NCBI RefSeq assembly: GCF_006442205.1
Contig: NZ_VFVR01000005.1
Span: 124,001-188,000 of the forward strand
Reading direction: 5' to 3'
Source: Mesorhizobium sp. B2-3-12
Lineage (GTDB): Bacteria; Pseudomonadota; Alphaproteobacteria; Rhizobiales; Rhizobiaceae
Length of the DNA: 64,000 bases
Part shown: positions 8,585 to 17,451 of the stretch, one piece after another
Position numbering within the stretch: the stretch's first letter is position 1
How the letters are laid out: each line of letters opens with the position of its first letter
Notes under the pieces: model-generated
The model's database searches: none
Told to the model about the DNA's origin: nothing
The model's input: only the letters and a program-made list of their open reading frames with translations
Program-made: the position numbers and the translations under genes

Positions 8585-8686
8585 CGCAGCCTCCCGGAAG
8601 CGCTGCCTTCCCCCAGAGGGGAACCAACAGGGCTTCTCTCAGGATAGTTTAGCGCATTATGATCAAGCGTTCGAGAGGACCCGCGT

Positions 8687-9412
8687 TCACTTCACCGGCA
8701 GCGCCGCCGGAAGACCGATCTTGTCGGTCTTGTCGCTCTTCGGCCGCTCGGCCGGCATCTGGTCGCCGGTGACGATGTAATAGATGGTCTCGGCGATGTT
8801 GGTGGCGTGATCCCCGATACGCTCGATGTTCTTGGCGCAGAAAAGCAGATGCGTGCAGGGGGTGATGTTGCGCGGATCTTCCATCATGTAGGTCAGCAAT
8901 TCGCGAAACAGCGACGTGTACATGGCATCGATCTGGTCGTCTCGGTCGCGCACGAAGCCGATCTTGTCGACCGAACGCGACGCATAGACGTCGAGAACTT
9001 CCTTCAGCTGGGTCAGCGCCAGGTTGGCCAGGGCCTCCAGGCCACGGAAAAGACTGGTCGGCTGACGGCCGTCGATGACGGCGACGACCCGCTTGGCGAC
9101 GTTCTTGCCGAGGTCGCCGACCCGCTCGAGGTCGGCCGAAATGCGGATGGCGCCGACGATCTCGCGCAGGTCCGTCGCCATCGGCTGGCGCTTGGCGATG
9201 ATGATGATCGCCTTGTCGTCGATCTCGCGCTGCCCTTCGTCCAGAACGACGTCATCGCGAATGACCTTCTGGGCCAGCCCTGGATCGGCATTGACCAAGG
9301 CGGCGACCGCCTGCTCGACCATGCGCTCGGCATGCCCTCCCATCGCTGCGATGCGCTTGGAGAGATATTTCAGTTCCTCGTCAAAGGCGCTCATGATGTG
9401 CACGGACTGCAT
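8687..9412 (-). CDS. phoU: Phosphate-signalling protein PhoU
   Basis: 241-residue all-helical cytosolic protein with two PhoU repeats. Conserved segments include FDEELKYLSKRIAAMGGHAE at the N-terminus, the metal-ligand motif DDVVLDEGQREIDDKAI, and IERIGDHATNIAETI near residue 205. PhoU normally connects the Pst phosphate transporter to the PhoR kinase and restrains the Pho regulon. I keep the ATG at 9412 because it gives a typical N-terminus; MSAFDEE at 9394 is an alternative. phoR lies 116 bases upstream on the same strand; no pst genes or phoB accompany it here. Confidence 0.93.
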   Translation of the reverse strand: MQSVHIMSAFDEELKYLSKRIAAMGGHAERMVEQAVAALVNADPGLAQKVIRDDVVLDEGQREIDDKAIIIIAKRQPMATDLREIVGAIRISADLERVGDLGKNVAKRVVAVIDGRQPTSLFRGLEALANLALTQLKEVLDVYASRSVDKIGFVRDRDDQIDAMYTSLFRELLTYMMEDPRNITPCTHLLFCAKNIERIGDHATNIAETIYYIVTGDQMPAERPKSDKTDKIGLPAALPVK

Positions 9413-9528
9413 GGACGAAATGCCTTCCCACGGGGGTGTCTGATTTTGAGTCGTTTCCTCGAATCCCCGCTGATACGCTAGCCGGATGACAGAAAAAAGA
9501 AACGGTGCCGTGGATAACTAGGGCACTA

Positions 9529-10794
9529 TCAGTGCGCCGGCAAATGGACCGAGAAGGCGGCGCCCTTGCCGACCTCGGACCTGATCGTCAGCCTGGCGTT
9601 GTGGCGCGTCAGGATGTGCTTGACGATCGACAGGCCAAGCCCCGTGCCTTTCTGGGTCCGGCTGGTCTCGACATCGATACGATAAAAGCGCTCGGTGATG
9701 CGCGGGATATGTTCCTCGGGGATGCCGGGGCCAAAATCCCTGATCGTGACGTCGATGCCTGGCTCGGAGACGTCATCGCCGCGCGCGATCGACACCACGA
9801 CGCGACCGCCCGACTGGCCATATTTGCAGGCATTCTCCAGGAGGTTCTCGAAGACCTGGAACAGCTCGTCGCGATCGCCCGGCACATCGAGCGGCCCGTT
9901 GGCGAAATCGCGCTCGATGGCGACATTGTTTTCCCGGGCGAGCGGTCCGAGCGAGTCGATGACGCTGTCGACGGTCTGGCGCAGGTCGACTTCGGTTCCG
10001 GGCTTCAGATAGGGCTTCATCTCCAGCCGCGACAGCGACAGCAGGTCGTCGATCAGGCGCGCCATGCGGCCGGTCTGGTTCTGCATGATCTGGAGGAACT
10101 GCTCGCGCGCCGCCGGATCGTTGCGGGCCGGTCCGCGCAGCGTTTCGATGAAGCCCGCGATCGAAGCCAGCGGGGTGCGCAATTCGTGGCTGGCATTGGC
10201 GATGAAGTCGGCGCGCATGCGGTCTATGCGCCGCGTCTCGCTCTGGTCCTTGAAGACCAGCACATAGAGGTCGGTGCCATGCCCGACCGAGGACGCGCTG
10301 ACCCGGTAGGCCCGTTCGACGGGCAGTTTCTCGGTGTAGTCGACGACATCCGAGGCGACGCTGCCCGACAGCACGCTGTCCAGCAGCGTCTGCATTTCCG
10401 GCGCCCGGAATTTCAGCGGCAGCGATATGCCGGGCGCGATGCCGCCAAAGGCGGCAAAGGCGGCGGCGTTGGCGTGGACGATGGTGGCGGCCTGGTCGAA
10501 GATGATGAGCGGGTCGGCGACGGCGGCCGCCAGATATTCGCCCGACAGACGCTGCAGGCCCATCGCCTCGATTGCGCTGGCGCTCTCGCCGGAATGGCGT
10601 GCGCCGGCCACCGGTAATATTGCCGCCGCCAGCAGCAGGAGCAGCGCCGGTATGAGCACATAGGCGGAAATAGCCGCGAAGCCATAGGCGATCAGAACCG
10701 CCAAGACACCGGCTGCAAGCAGCCAGCGGCTGCTCCACAGCCGGGCGGCCATGGCTTGCCCCGTACCTTTCTGCTCCGCGCCCAGGTCAGTCAT
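9529..10794 (-). CDS. phoR: PhoR-type sensor histidine kinase
   Basis: 421-residue membrane kinase. Two adjacent membrane helices (about 22-65) are followed by a PAS-like domain (YLAAAVADPLIIFDQAATIVHANAAA), a HisKA domain with the phospho-acceptor in FIANASHELRTPLASIAGF, and an HATPase_c domain with N box ENLLENACKYG, G1 motif DFGPGIP and G2 motif KGTGLGLSIVKH. The architecture and order next to phoU support PhoR. The start MTDLG at 10794 is preferred over the frame opening at 10875; MAARLW at 10752 is also possible. Divergent from ppk2. Confidence 0.88.
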   Translation of the reverse strand: MTDLGAEQKGTGQAMAARLWSSRWLLAAGVLAVLIAYGFAAISAYVLIPALLLLLAAAILPVAGARHSGESASAIEAMGLQRLSGEYLAAAVADPLIIFDQAATIVHANAAAFAAFGGIAPGISLPLKFRAPEMQTLLDSVLSGSVASDVVDYTEKLPVERAYRVSASSVGHGTDLYVLVFKDQSETRRIDRMRADFIANASHELRTPLASIAGFIETLRGPARNDPAAREQFLQIMQNQTGRMARLIDDLLSLSRLEMKPYLKPGTEVDLRQTVDSVIDSLGPLARENNVAIERDFANGPLDVPGDRDELFQVFENLLENACKYGQSGGRVVVSIARGDDVSEPGIDVTIRDFGPGIPEEHIPRITERFYRIDVETSRTQKGTGLGLSIVKHILTRHNARLTIRSEVGKGAAFSVHLPAH

Positions 10795-10905
10795 TCGCGC
10801 GCCCACGCCTAACTTCCACCGGTCATACGGCGGCGGAAACTTCCGCTGGACCGCTCCGGAGGCTCCCAATAGCATGAGTCCGGATGCTGGAAAGGGTTCG
10901 TCTGC

Positions 10906-11814
10906 ATGAAAAAAGCCAAGGAAAACTCCGTCACGCCGACTTCAGGTCCGCTGAAAATCAGGATCGGCGGCAAGGAACGGGAGTTCGATATCGAGAATCC
11001 AGAGCTTCCGGACTGGGTCGAGGAGAACAAGCTGACCGCGGGCGGCTACCCCTACGACAAGAAGATGAAGGGCGAGGAGTATGACGAGACGCTTGAGAAA
11101 CTGCAGATCGAGCTGGTCAAGGCACAGGCATGGCTGCAGGCGACCGGCAAGCGGGTGATGGCGCTGTTCGAGGGCCGTGACGCCGCCGGCAAGGGCGGCA
11201 CGATCTTCGTGCTGCGCCAGTATCTCAACCCGCGCACCGCGCGTAACGTCGCGCTGACGAAGCCCACGCCGACGGAGCTGGGACAATGGTACTACCAGCG
11301 CTATGTCGACCATTTCCCGACAGCGGGCGAATTCGTCACCTTCGACCGCTCCTGGTACAACCGCGCCGGCGTCGAGCCCGTGATGGGATTCTGCACCCCC
11401 GAACAGCACGAGAAGTTTCTCGACGAGACGCCGCATTTCGAACGAATGGTCGTCAACGACGGCATCCATTTCTTCAAGTTCTGGCTGAACATCGGCCAGG
11501 AGACGCAGCTCGAGCGCTTTCACGATCGCCGCTACAGCCCCCTGAAGAGCTGGAAGTTCTCGCCGATCGACATTGCCGGCATCACCAAGTGGGACGATTA
11601 CACCAAGGCGCGCGACACCATGTTCGAGCGCACCCACAAGGAGTTCGCGCCATGGATCGTCGTGCGCGCCAACGACAAGCGCCGCGCGCGGCTGGCGGTG
11701 ATGCGGCGCATCCTCCTGTCGCTGCCCTATGAGGGGCGCGATCTCGATATCGTCGGCAAGGAAGACAAGAAGATCATCGGCGAAGGTCCGTCATTCCTGG
11801 GCAAGCAGGACTGA
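10906..11814 (+). CDS. ppk2: Polyphosphate kinase 2, class I
   Basis: 302-residue PPK2 enzyme that uses polyphosphate to phosphorylate nucleoside diphosphates, and the reverse. The Walker A loop is GRDAAGKGG at 90-98. The family lid/Walker B motif [12 protein letters not shown] is at 146-157. [20 protein letters not shown] and [19 protein letters not shown] complete the signature, and the length matches one-domain PPK2. It lies divergent from phoR, so a phosphate sensor, its modulator and a polyphosphate enzyme are grouped. I saw no obvious Pho box in the 111-base gap. Confidence 0.93.
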   Translation: MKKAKENSVTPTSGPLKIRIGGKEREFDIENPELPDWVEENKLTAGGYPYDKKMKGEEYDETLEKLQIELVKAQAWLQATGKRVMALFEGRDAAGKGGTIFVLRQYLNPRTARNVALTKPTPTELGQWYYQRYVDHFPTAGEFVTFDRSWYNRAGVEPVMGFCTPEQHEKFLDETPHFERMVVNDGIHFFKFWLNIGQETQLERFHDRRYSPLKSWKFSPIDIAGITKWDDYTKARDTMFERTHKEFAPWIVVRANDKRRARLAVMRRILLSLPYEGRDLDIVGKEDKKIIGEGPSFLGKQD

Positions 11815-11822
11815 GGTTGTTG

Positions 11823-11852
11823 GCGCCGCGCGGCCAGAAGGCAGCGCGGCGC
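11823..11852. terminator. Hairpin between convergent ppk2 and crotonase genes
   Basis: GCGCCGCGC (11823-11831) and GCGCGGCGC (11844-11852) form a perfect nine-base-pair stem with a 12-base loop, ten bases after the ppk2 stop codon. There is no T run, so it may only stabilise the transcript end or slow the polymerase. Confidence 0.5.
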
Positions 11853-11878
11853 TGTTGATGGACTTCCTCTTCGTCGGC

Positions 11879-12637
11879 TCAGGCAGCCAGGCGTGCAATC
11901 CGCTGCAGCCGCCGCAGCGTGGTGTCGTCCTGCAGCGCCTGCTGGAACAGCGATATCTCCTGGTCGATGCGGTCGCATAGCGCGGCGGTGTTGCCCTTGA
12001 GCAGGCCGCGCGTCTGCAGCAATGCCGCAACCGGCTTCTTGGCGAGTTGCCTGGCTCGGCCGAGCGTCGCCTCCTCGACGCCGTCGTGCACGATCTCGGC
12101 GACGAGGCCGAGCGCCCTGGCATCCTCGGCGTGAAGCGTGTCGCCGAGGCAGAAGAAGCGGAAGGCACCGGCATAGCCGAGCTTCTGCGGCGCCAGGATG
12201 CTGGTCGCCGCGTCCGGCACCAGGCCGAAATCGACGAACGGCACCCTGAACGTGCTTTTGCCCGAGGCGATCACCATGTCGCAATGGAACAGGATGGTGC
12301 ACCCGACCCCGACGGCATCGCCGTCCACGCAGGCCAGGATCGGCTTGGGAAACGTCGCCAGCGTGCGGAACATGTCGGTGACGGCGGCGATCAGCTTCTG
12401 ATGCTTGGTGGCGTCCAGGAATTCGGAAAAGTCGCCGCCGAGACAGAAGCAGCCCGCCAGGCCACGCAGCACGACGATGCGCACCTCGTCATTGTCGGCG
12501 GCTTCGTGGAACGTCCTGGCAAGGTTCTCATAGGCCCTCCTGTCGAGCACCGGCCGGCCGTCGCTCGATGAGACGGTGACGATCAGCGCGTGGTTGCGCA
12601 GTTCAGGCCGCGGATGCATGGCGGTCTCCGGTCTCAT
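11879..12637 (-). CDS. Crotonase-family protein coupled to luxI (isomerase-like active site)
   Basis: 252-residue crotonase fold. The oxyanion-hole glycines are kept (CFCLGGDF near 63-70 and GDAVGVGC near 106-113). Where hydratases have their two catalytic glutamates, this protein has T114 (GVGCTIL) and F134 (RVPFVDF). D142 in FGLVPDAATS aligns with the catalytic acid of PaaG/ECI-type enoyl-CoA isomerases. The start ATG overlaps the luxI stop by four bases (ATGA), so translation is coupled. The context suggests work on the acyl chain used for, or carried by, the homoserine lactone. It is not an ordinary beta-oxidation gene; the substrate is unknown. Confidence 0.8.
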   Translation of the reverse strand: MRPETAMHPRPELRNHALIVTVSSSDGRPVLDRRAYENLARTFHEAADNDEVRIVVLRGLAGCFCLGGDFSEFLDATKHQKLIAAVTDMFRTLATFPKPILACVDGDAVGVGCTILFHCDMVIASGKSTFRVPFVDFGLVPDAATSILAPQKLGYAGAFRFFCLGDTLHAEDARALGLVAEIVHDGVEEATLGRARQLAKKPVAALLQTRGLLKGNTAALCDRIDQEISLFQQALQDDTTLRRLQRIARLAA

Positions 12638-13272
12638 GAGGCTCTCCTTTGACCGAACATGTCGGGATATCCCCTGGCCAGGACGGGTGCATGGTGATTG
12701 CGCCGTGATCGCACCACGTCCAGCGTGTGCTCGTTGAAGGTGAGCAGCGTCGCCACGACCTGCTGGTTGCCATAGGTGCGCTGATAGCCGAGCGGCGTCG
12801 CCAGGAAGTGCAGTTGCAATGCGCGCAGCACCCACATCGGCTCGAACTCGATGATCACCTTGTCGACGCCGCGCTTCAGACCCCACTCGACGAAACCGGC
12901 TATCAATTCCGTGCCGACGGTCGAGAGGCCGCGCCGGCCATCGCGAAAACCCGGAGCCACCGCATAGCGGGTCAACTCCCAGATGTTGGGACCCGCCGGC
13001 GGCGTTCCTTCGGAAAGGTCGGTCAGCACCTCGGTCAAGAGATGCGGCCGTGTGGTCGGCAACATCCTCTGGTAGCCCGCGACTTCATTGCCCCTGATGA
13101 CGATCTGATGCACCGCCTCGTCATGGTCGAACTGGTCGACCTCGAATCCGTCGGGGCGGCGCAGGTCCTCCCATCCCATTTCCTCGACGAATATCTGATA
13201 GCGCAGCCGATGGACGGCCTCCCAGAGGTCGGGACGTTCCATCAATTCTTTGGTCGTAAGACAAAAAAGCAT
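12634..13272 (-). CDS. LuxI-family acyl-homoserine-lactone synthase
   Basis: 212-residue autoinducer synthase that joins an acyl chain to S-adenosylmethionine. All usual invariant residues are present at near-canonical positions: R24, F28 and W34 in LRYQIFVEEMGW, D46 and D49 in EVDQFD, R69 in AGYQRMLPTT, and E99 and R102 in IWELTRYAV. GGAG lies nine bases before the ATG. The luxR-type gene is 98 bases upstream on the same strand and a crotonase overlaps its end. Which acyl chain is made cannot be read from sequence. Several named rhizobial synthases exist, so I give no symbol. Confidence 0.93.
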   Translation of the reverse strand: MLFCLTTKELMERPDLWEAVHRLRYQIFVEEMGWEDLRRPDGFEVDQFDHDEAVHQIVIRGNEVAGYQRMLPTTRPHLLTEVLTDLSEGTPPAGPNIWELTRYAVAPGFRDGRRGLSTVGTELIAGFVEWGLKRGVDKVIIEFEPMWVLRALQLHFLATPLGYQRTYGNQQVVATLLTFNEHTLDVVRSRRNHHAPVLARGYPDMFGQRRAS

Positions 13273-13328
13273 TCCGTAGTCTCCTGTGTTTCAGGGGAAG
13301 ATACGGCCGTGCTTCGCTGCGAAAATTG

Positions 13329-13338
13329 CGTGATCACG
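13329..13338. promoter_or_regulatory. Candidate lux-type box upstream of luxI
   Basis: CGTGATCACG is a perfect ten-base palindrome, 57 bases before the luxI start and the only strong dyad in the luxR-luxI gap apart from the one at the luxR stop. Position and symmetry suit a LuxR-AHL binding site that activates luxI. The sequence is not an exact match to any lux-box consensus I can recall. Confidence 0.4.
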
Positions 13339-13370
13339 TAGGCAAGAAATTCTAGGCCGGCACGGCCGAC

Positions 13371-14102
13371 CTAGCTAATGTATCCGCGCCTGATCGCCTC
13401 GGCGACTGCCTGCACCCGGTTGACGGCACCGAGTTTGCTTTTGGCGTTAAGAAGATGTTTCTCCGACGTGTGTTCGGAGATGCCTAGGATTTGCGAAATC
13501 TCCCATTCGGATTTGCCGACGGCGGCCCATTGCAGGCACTCGCGTTCGCGCGGCGTCAATTCGATATGGTCGATGATCTTGCCGGCCATGGTGTGGAGCT
13601 GCATGGCGCGGCCGACCGCGTAGGTCGAGACCAGCGAGACCAGGCCGAACTCGGCGGCCGACAGTTCCACGGCCTCGCCCCCCAGGGACACCATGACGAT
13701 CTCGCCGTCGAGCGTGATCAGCGGGAAGGCGAGCCCGTCACGCAGTTTGAAGGCGCCGGCGTCGCCCATCACCTCGCCACTGCTCTTGTCGATGCGAATG
13801 CCCTGGGCGGCTTCCCGCCACTGGAACGGCGCCTGCAGCTGTTTCATGTGACTGACGACGGGATCGTGATCGACATAGTTGCGCGTCACATAGCGCTCGA
13901 GCCATTCGACCGGCCAGTCGCAAAGCAGCACATGCTGCTTTTGCTGCCCCGTCGGCGTGCCCGGCTTCGGGACGGTTCCGGCCATCAGCGCGGTCAGGCC
14001 GAATTCCGATGTTACGCCCAACAGTTTCTCGCAGACCGCGGCCGCCGTCGCGGCATGCTGCAGCTGGTCGATGTATTCCAGCGTTCGATCGAACTGACTC
14101 AT
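13371..14102 (-). CDS. LuxR-family quorum-sensing regulator
   Basis: 243-residue regulator with an N-terminal autoinducer-binding domain (about 1-165; WPVEWLERYVTRNYVDHDPVVSHM carries the conserved W/Y/D pocket pattern) and a C-terminal LuxR helix-turn-helix (ELTPRERECLQWAAVGKSEWEISQILGISEHTSEKH). The start MSQFD at 14102 is preferred to the one at 14129. It lies directly upstream of its probable partner luxI on the same strand. A GGCCG/CGGCC dyad (13354-13366) next to its stop codon may weaken read-through. Confidence 0.92.
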   Translation of the reverse strand: MSQFDRTLEYIDQLQHAATAAAVCEKLLGVTSEFGLTALMAGTVPKPGTPTGQQKQHVLLCDWPVEWLERYVTRNYVDHDPVVSHMKQLQAPFQWREAAQGIRIDKSSGEVMGDAGAFKLRDGLAFPLITLDGEIVMVSLGGEAVELSAAEFGLVSLVSTYAVGRAMQLHTMAGKIIDHIELTPRERECLQWAAVGKSEWEISQILGISEHTSEKHLLNAKSKLGAVNRVQAVAEAIRRGYIS

Positions 14103-14360
14103 CGCAACATCAACCCCATGTTGCCTCATGCATTAAAGTCCATGGTCCGCGCCTTGCCGGCACTTTGCCACCGACCACGGATTGCAAAGCGCCCGCTTCC
14201 GGTTGTGGTTCTCGACCCTGGTACCCCCACCAGGGCAGCCACCGCTGTTTGCAACCCACCAAACCATATCCTGAAATCGACGCGTTGAAATCAAAAAGCA
14301 TTGTGCCTGTATCATTTTCGTACCAGAACCGGCACGAGCACGGTGCGGCGGAGTTCTATC

Positions 14361-15212
14361 GTGGCGTTCCAATGGAGGTCTCAGGTCCTGACAGCTGTGC
14401 TCGTCGTGGCACTGTCATGGGTTGCGGGCGCGCGCGCGGCGGAACCGCAGGTGCCGGTGCTATGGGACGCGAAGGAGCGGCTGCCCAAGCCGGACCTTTC
14501 GGCACTGCCGCGGCTGCGGTTCCTGACGACGACGGATTTTCCGCCCTTCAATTTCCTCGACGGCGCGGGAAAGCTGTCCGGTTTCCACATCGATCTGGCG
14601 CGCGCCATCTGCGTGGAACTCGGCATCGTCGACAAGTGCCAGATCCAGGCCCTGCCCTGGGCGGAGCTCGAAGGCGCGCTCGACAAGGGCGAAGGCGAAG
14701 CTGTCATCGCCGGCATCGCCGCAACGCCGCAATCGCGCCAGACATACGCCTTCTCGCGCTCCTACCTGCAGTTTCCGGCGCGCTTCATCATGCCCAAGAG
14801 CAAGGCGCTGGTGGAACCGATCTTCGACAAATTGCACGGCAAGCGCGTCGGCGTGATAGCGGGCTCGGCGCATGAACGCATGCTGCGCGACTATTTCAGC
14901 ACGGTCCAGGTCGTCCCCTTCGACGGACCGGAAGCGCTCTACGGCGATCTCAAGGCCGGCAAGATCGACGCGGCCTTTGGCGATGGCATGCGCTTCGCCT
15001 TCTGGCTCGGCGGCTCCGATGCGGCCGGCTGCTGCCGGTTTGCCGGCGGCCCCTATTTGGCGCCCGAATATCTGGGCACCGGCATGGCCATCGCCACGCG
15101 AGGGGACAATCCGGCCCTGGCCGCGGCCCTCGACTACGCCTTGCAGGAGATTTCGATGAAGGGCACCTTCGCCGAATTCTATCTTCGCTACTTTCCGGTC
15201 AGCTTTTTCTGA
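14361..15212 (+). CDS. Family 3 extracellular solute-binding protein
   Basis: 283-residue periplasmic binding protein of the amino-acid type. A signal peptide (VLTAVLVVALSWVAGARA, cut before AEP) is followed by the SBP_bac_3 run LRFLTTTDFPPFNFLDGAGK, LSGFHIDLARAICVELGI and TPQSRQTYAFSRSY. I use the GTG at 14361, with GGAG seven bases upstream; ATG at 14301 would bury the signal peptide. No permease or ATPase gene is adjacent, so it is an orphan that may serve a distant transporter or act as a sensor. It is divergent from luxR across a 258-base gap with a CCCTGGT/ACCAGGG dyad at 14216-14235. Confidence 0.85.
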   Translation: MAFQWRSQVLTAVLVVALSWVAGARAAEPQVPVLWDAKERLPKPDLSALPRLRFLTTTDFPPFNFLDGAGKLSGFHIDLARAICVELGIVDKCQIQALPWAELEGALDKGEGEAVIAGIAATPQSRQTYAFSRSYLQFPARFIMPKSKALVEPIFDKLHGKRVGVIAGSAHERMLRDYFSTVQVVPFDGPEALYGDLKAGKIDAAFGDGMRFAFWLGGSDAAGCCRFAGGPYLAPEYLGTGMAIATRGDNPALAAALDYALQEISMKGTFAEFYLRYFPVSFF

Positions 15213-15232
15213 TCCGAGCGTAACGCCCGCCT

Positions 15233-15646
15233 TCAGGTGAGCGTGCGCAGCCGCGCCTTGGCCGCACGGCCGATGGCCGCCACGGTCAGCGTGTCGAGAT
15301 CGAGCTGCCGGCGGATCAGCTGCAGCACCCGCACCTCTTCCATCCGCATCTCCAGATCGACGGCGGCGACCTCGAAGGCGGCCGCATAGGCGGTGTCGTG
15401 CAACCGCTCCGGCAGCGCTTCGGCGACCTGGGCCAGGACACCTTCCAGCCCATCCTTCTCATGCAGCATCTTCTGGCAGGCCTGGGCCACGGCAACCAGC
15501 CGGTCCTGCTTGAAATCCTCGAACACCGGCCATGAGCGGACGACGTCGCCGATCCTGGCCAGTTCGATATCGGTCATGTCGCGGTCGGAGGCGGAGGCGA
15601 TGACCATCAGGTAGATGAGGGCGTCATGCGGGGTCGGCGACGGCAT
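15233..15646 (-). CDS. TerB-like helical protein
   Basis: 137-residue predicted cytosolic all-helical protein. The opening HDALIYLMVIASASDRDMTDIELARIGDVV resembles the TerB (tellurite-resistance) domain, including the acidic DRDMTDIE pair expected to bind metal. The rest continues as amphipathic helices (ALPERLHDTAYAAAFEVAAVD). TerB proteins take part in stress responses in several contexts, but a single stand-alone copy in a rhizobial chromosome says little about tellurite. Convergent with the solute-binding protein and divergent from lysK. Confidence 0.7.
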   Translation of the reverse strand: MPSPTPHDALIYLMVIASASDRDMTDIELARIGDVVRSWPVFEDFKQDRLVAVAQACQKMLHEKDGLEGVLAQVAEALPERLHDTAYAAAFEVAAVDLEMRMEEVRVLQLIRRQLDLDTLTVAAIGRAAKARLRTLT

Positions 15647-15804
15647 TCTTTACTCCTTCAACAGGGCTCGAAGGTAGGAAGGGGAGCCAAGGGCCGCAAG
15701 GAAAAAGCGCCCCACGCGTTGACGCTCCGGCCATGCGCGCCTAGAGACCGGTTGAAAATCGACACTTGCAGCCCGAGCGGCGAATAATTTTGGAAAACAG
15801 GACC

Positions 15805-17451
15805 ATGGCGGGATCAAACATCATCGATCTCAATCCCGAACTGCTGGCGGCGGCGACCGAGAGCAAGGCGTGGCCGTTCGAGGAAGCCAAAAAGATCATC
15901 GAGCGCTACAAGGGCGCCGACTTTCCCGAAACGATCCTGTTCGAGACCGGCTATGGACCGTCGGGCCTGCCGCATATCGGCACGTTCGGCGAGGTGGCGC
16001 GCACCTCGATGGTGCGCCATGCGTTCCGCGTGCTGACGCAGGACAAGGTCGCGACCAAGCTGCTGTGCTTTTCCGACGACATGGACGGCATGCGCAAGAT
16101 ACCCGACAGCGTGCCGGATCGCGCAGCGCTCGAGCCGTATCTGCACAAGCCGCTGTCATCGGTGCCCAACCCCTTCGGCGGCGATTATGCGAGCTTCGCC
16201 GACCATAACAATGCGATGCTGTGCCGCTTCCTCGACACGTTCGGCTTCGACTACGAATTCGCCAGCGCGACGCAATATTATAAGTCGGGCCGCTTCGACG
16301 CGATGCTGTTGCGCGCCGCCGAACGCTACGACCAGATCATGGCGGTGATGCTGCCGACGCTCGGGCCGGAGAGGCAGGCGACCTACAGCCCCTTCCTGCC
16401 GATTTCGCCGAAGAGCGGGCGCGTGCTTTACGTTCCCATGAAGCATGTCGACGCCAAGGCCGGCACCATCACCTTCGACGATGAAGGCACCGAAACCACG
16501 CTGCCGGTCACCGGCGGCAAAGTGAAGCTGCAATGGAAGCCGGATTTCGGCATGCGCTGGGCGGCACTCGGCGTCGACTTCGAAATGTTCGGCAAGGACC
16601 ACCAGACCAATGCCGTGGTCTATGACCGCATCTGCAACATTCTGGGCGGGCGGGCGCCGGAGCATTTCGTCTACGAGTTGTTCCTCGACGAGAATGGCCA
16701 GAAGATCTCGAAGTCGAAGGGCAATGGTCTGACCATCGACGAATGGCTGACCTATGCGCCGACGGAGAGCCTCGGGCTCTACATGTACCAGCGGCCAAGG
16801 CAGGCCAAGAAGCTCTATTTCGACGTCATCCCGCGGGCGGTCGACGAATATTACACGTTCCTCGCGGCCTACCCCCGCCAGGATTGGAAGGAGCGGCTGG
16901 GCAACCCGGTCTGGCATATGCATGACGGCAATCCGCCCGCCATCGACATGCCGGTGCCGTTCTCGCTGCTGCTCAACCTGGTCAGCGCCTCCAATGCGCA
17001 GAACAAGGATGTGCTGTGGGGCTTCATCTCGCGCCATGTGCAAGGCGTGACGCCGGCCACCCATCCCGAACTCGACCGGCTGACGGGCTATGCGATCCGC
17101 TATTTCGACGATTTCGTGAAGCCGACGAAAACCTTCCGCCCGGCCGACGAAGTCGAACGCGAAGCGCTGGTGGCTCTCGAAAAGGCACTCGGCGAATTGC
17201 CGGCGGGCGCCAGCGGCGAGGCGATCCAGAACGCCTCACTCAACGTGGCGCGCAAGATCGAACGCTACCAGGATCATTCCAAGCAGAGCCCGGAAGGCGG
17301 CCCGGGCGTTTCAGGCGCCTTCTTCCAGATGATCTATCAAGTGCTGATCGGCCAGGAACGCGGCCCACGCTTCGGGTCCTTCGCCGCGCTCTACGGTGTC
17401 GGCGAGACCCGCTCTCTCATTCAGAAGGCGTTGGCTGGTCAGCTGGCTTGA
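15805..17451 (+). CDS. lysK: Lysyl-tRNA synthetase, class I
   Basis: 548-residue class I LysRS, unrelated to the class II enzyme of most bacteria but usual in many alphaproteobacteria and archaea. The HIGH motif appears as [13 protein letters not shown] (about residues 52-64) and the KMSKS motif as KISKSKGNG near residue 305. It charges tRNA-Lys in the cytosol. The start MAGSNII at 15805 is family-like; the frame extends to 15766. Its last 35 bases overlap the 3' end of the nuclease-like gene on the other strand. Confidence 0.95.
   Translation: MAGSNIIDLNPELLAAATESKAWPFEEAKKIIERYKGADFPETILFETGYGPSGLPHIGTFGEVARTSMVRHAFRVLTQDKVATKLLCFSDDMDGMRKIPDSVPDRAALEPYLHKPLSSVPNPFGGDYASFADHNNAMLCRFLDTFGFDYEFASATQYYKSGRFDAMLLRAAERYDQIMAVMLPTLGPERQATYSPFLPISPKSGRVLYVPMKHVDAKAGTITFDDEGTETTLPVTGGKVKLQWKPDFGMRWAALGVDFEMFGKDHQTNAVVYDRICNILGGRAPEHFVYELFLDENGQKISKSKGNGLTIDEWLTYAPTESLGLYMYQRPRQAKKLYFDVIPRAVDEYYTFLAAYPRQDWKERLGNPVWHMHDGNPPAIDMPVPFSLLLNLVSASNAQNKDVLWGFISRHVQGVTPATHPELDRLTGYAIRYFDDFVKPTKTFRPADEVEREALVALEKALGELPAGASGEAIQNASLNVARKIERYQDHSKQSPEGGPGVSGAFFQMIYQVLIGQERGPRFGSFAALYGVGETRSLIQKALAGQLA

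Noticed and set aside
9505..10617. Plus-strand frame of 370 codons over phoR
   Set aside because: Antisense shadow of phoR with no recognisable fold.
14216..14235. CCCTGGT/ACCAGGG dyad between luxR and the solute-binding gene as a lux box
   Set aside because: The stem is a plausible hairpin but its sequence is unlike lux-type operators and it has no clear position relative to a promoter.
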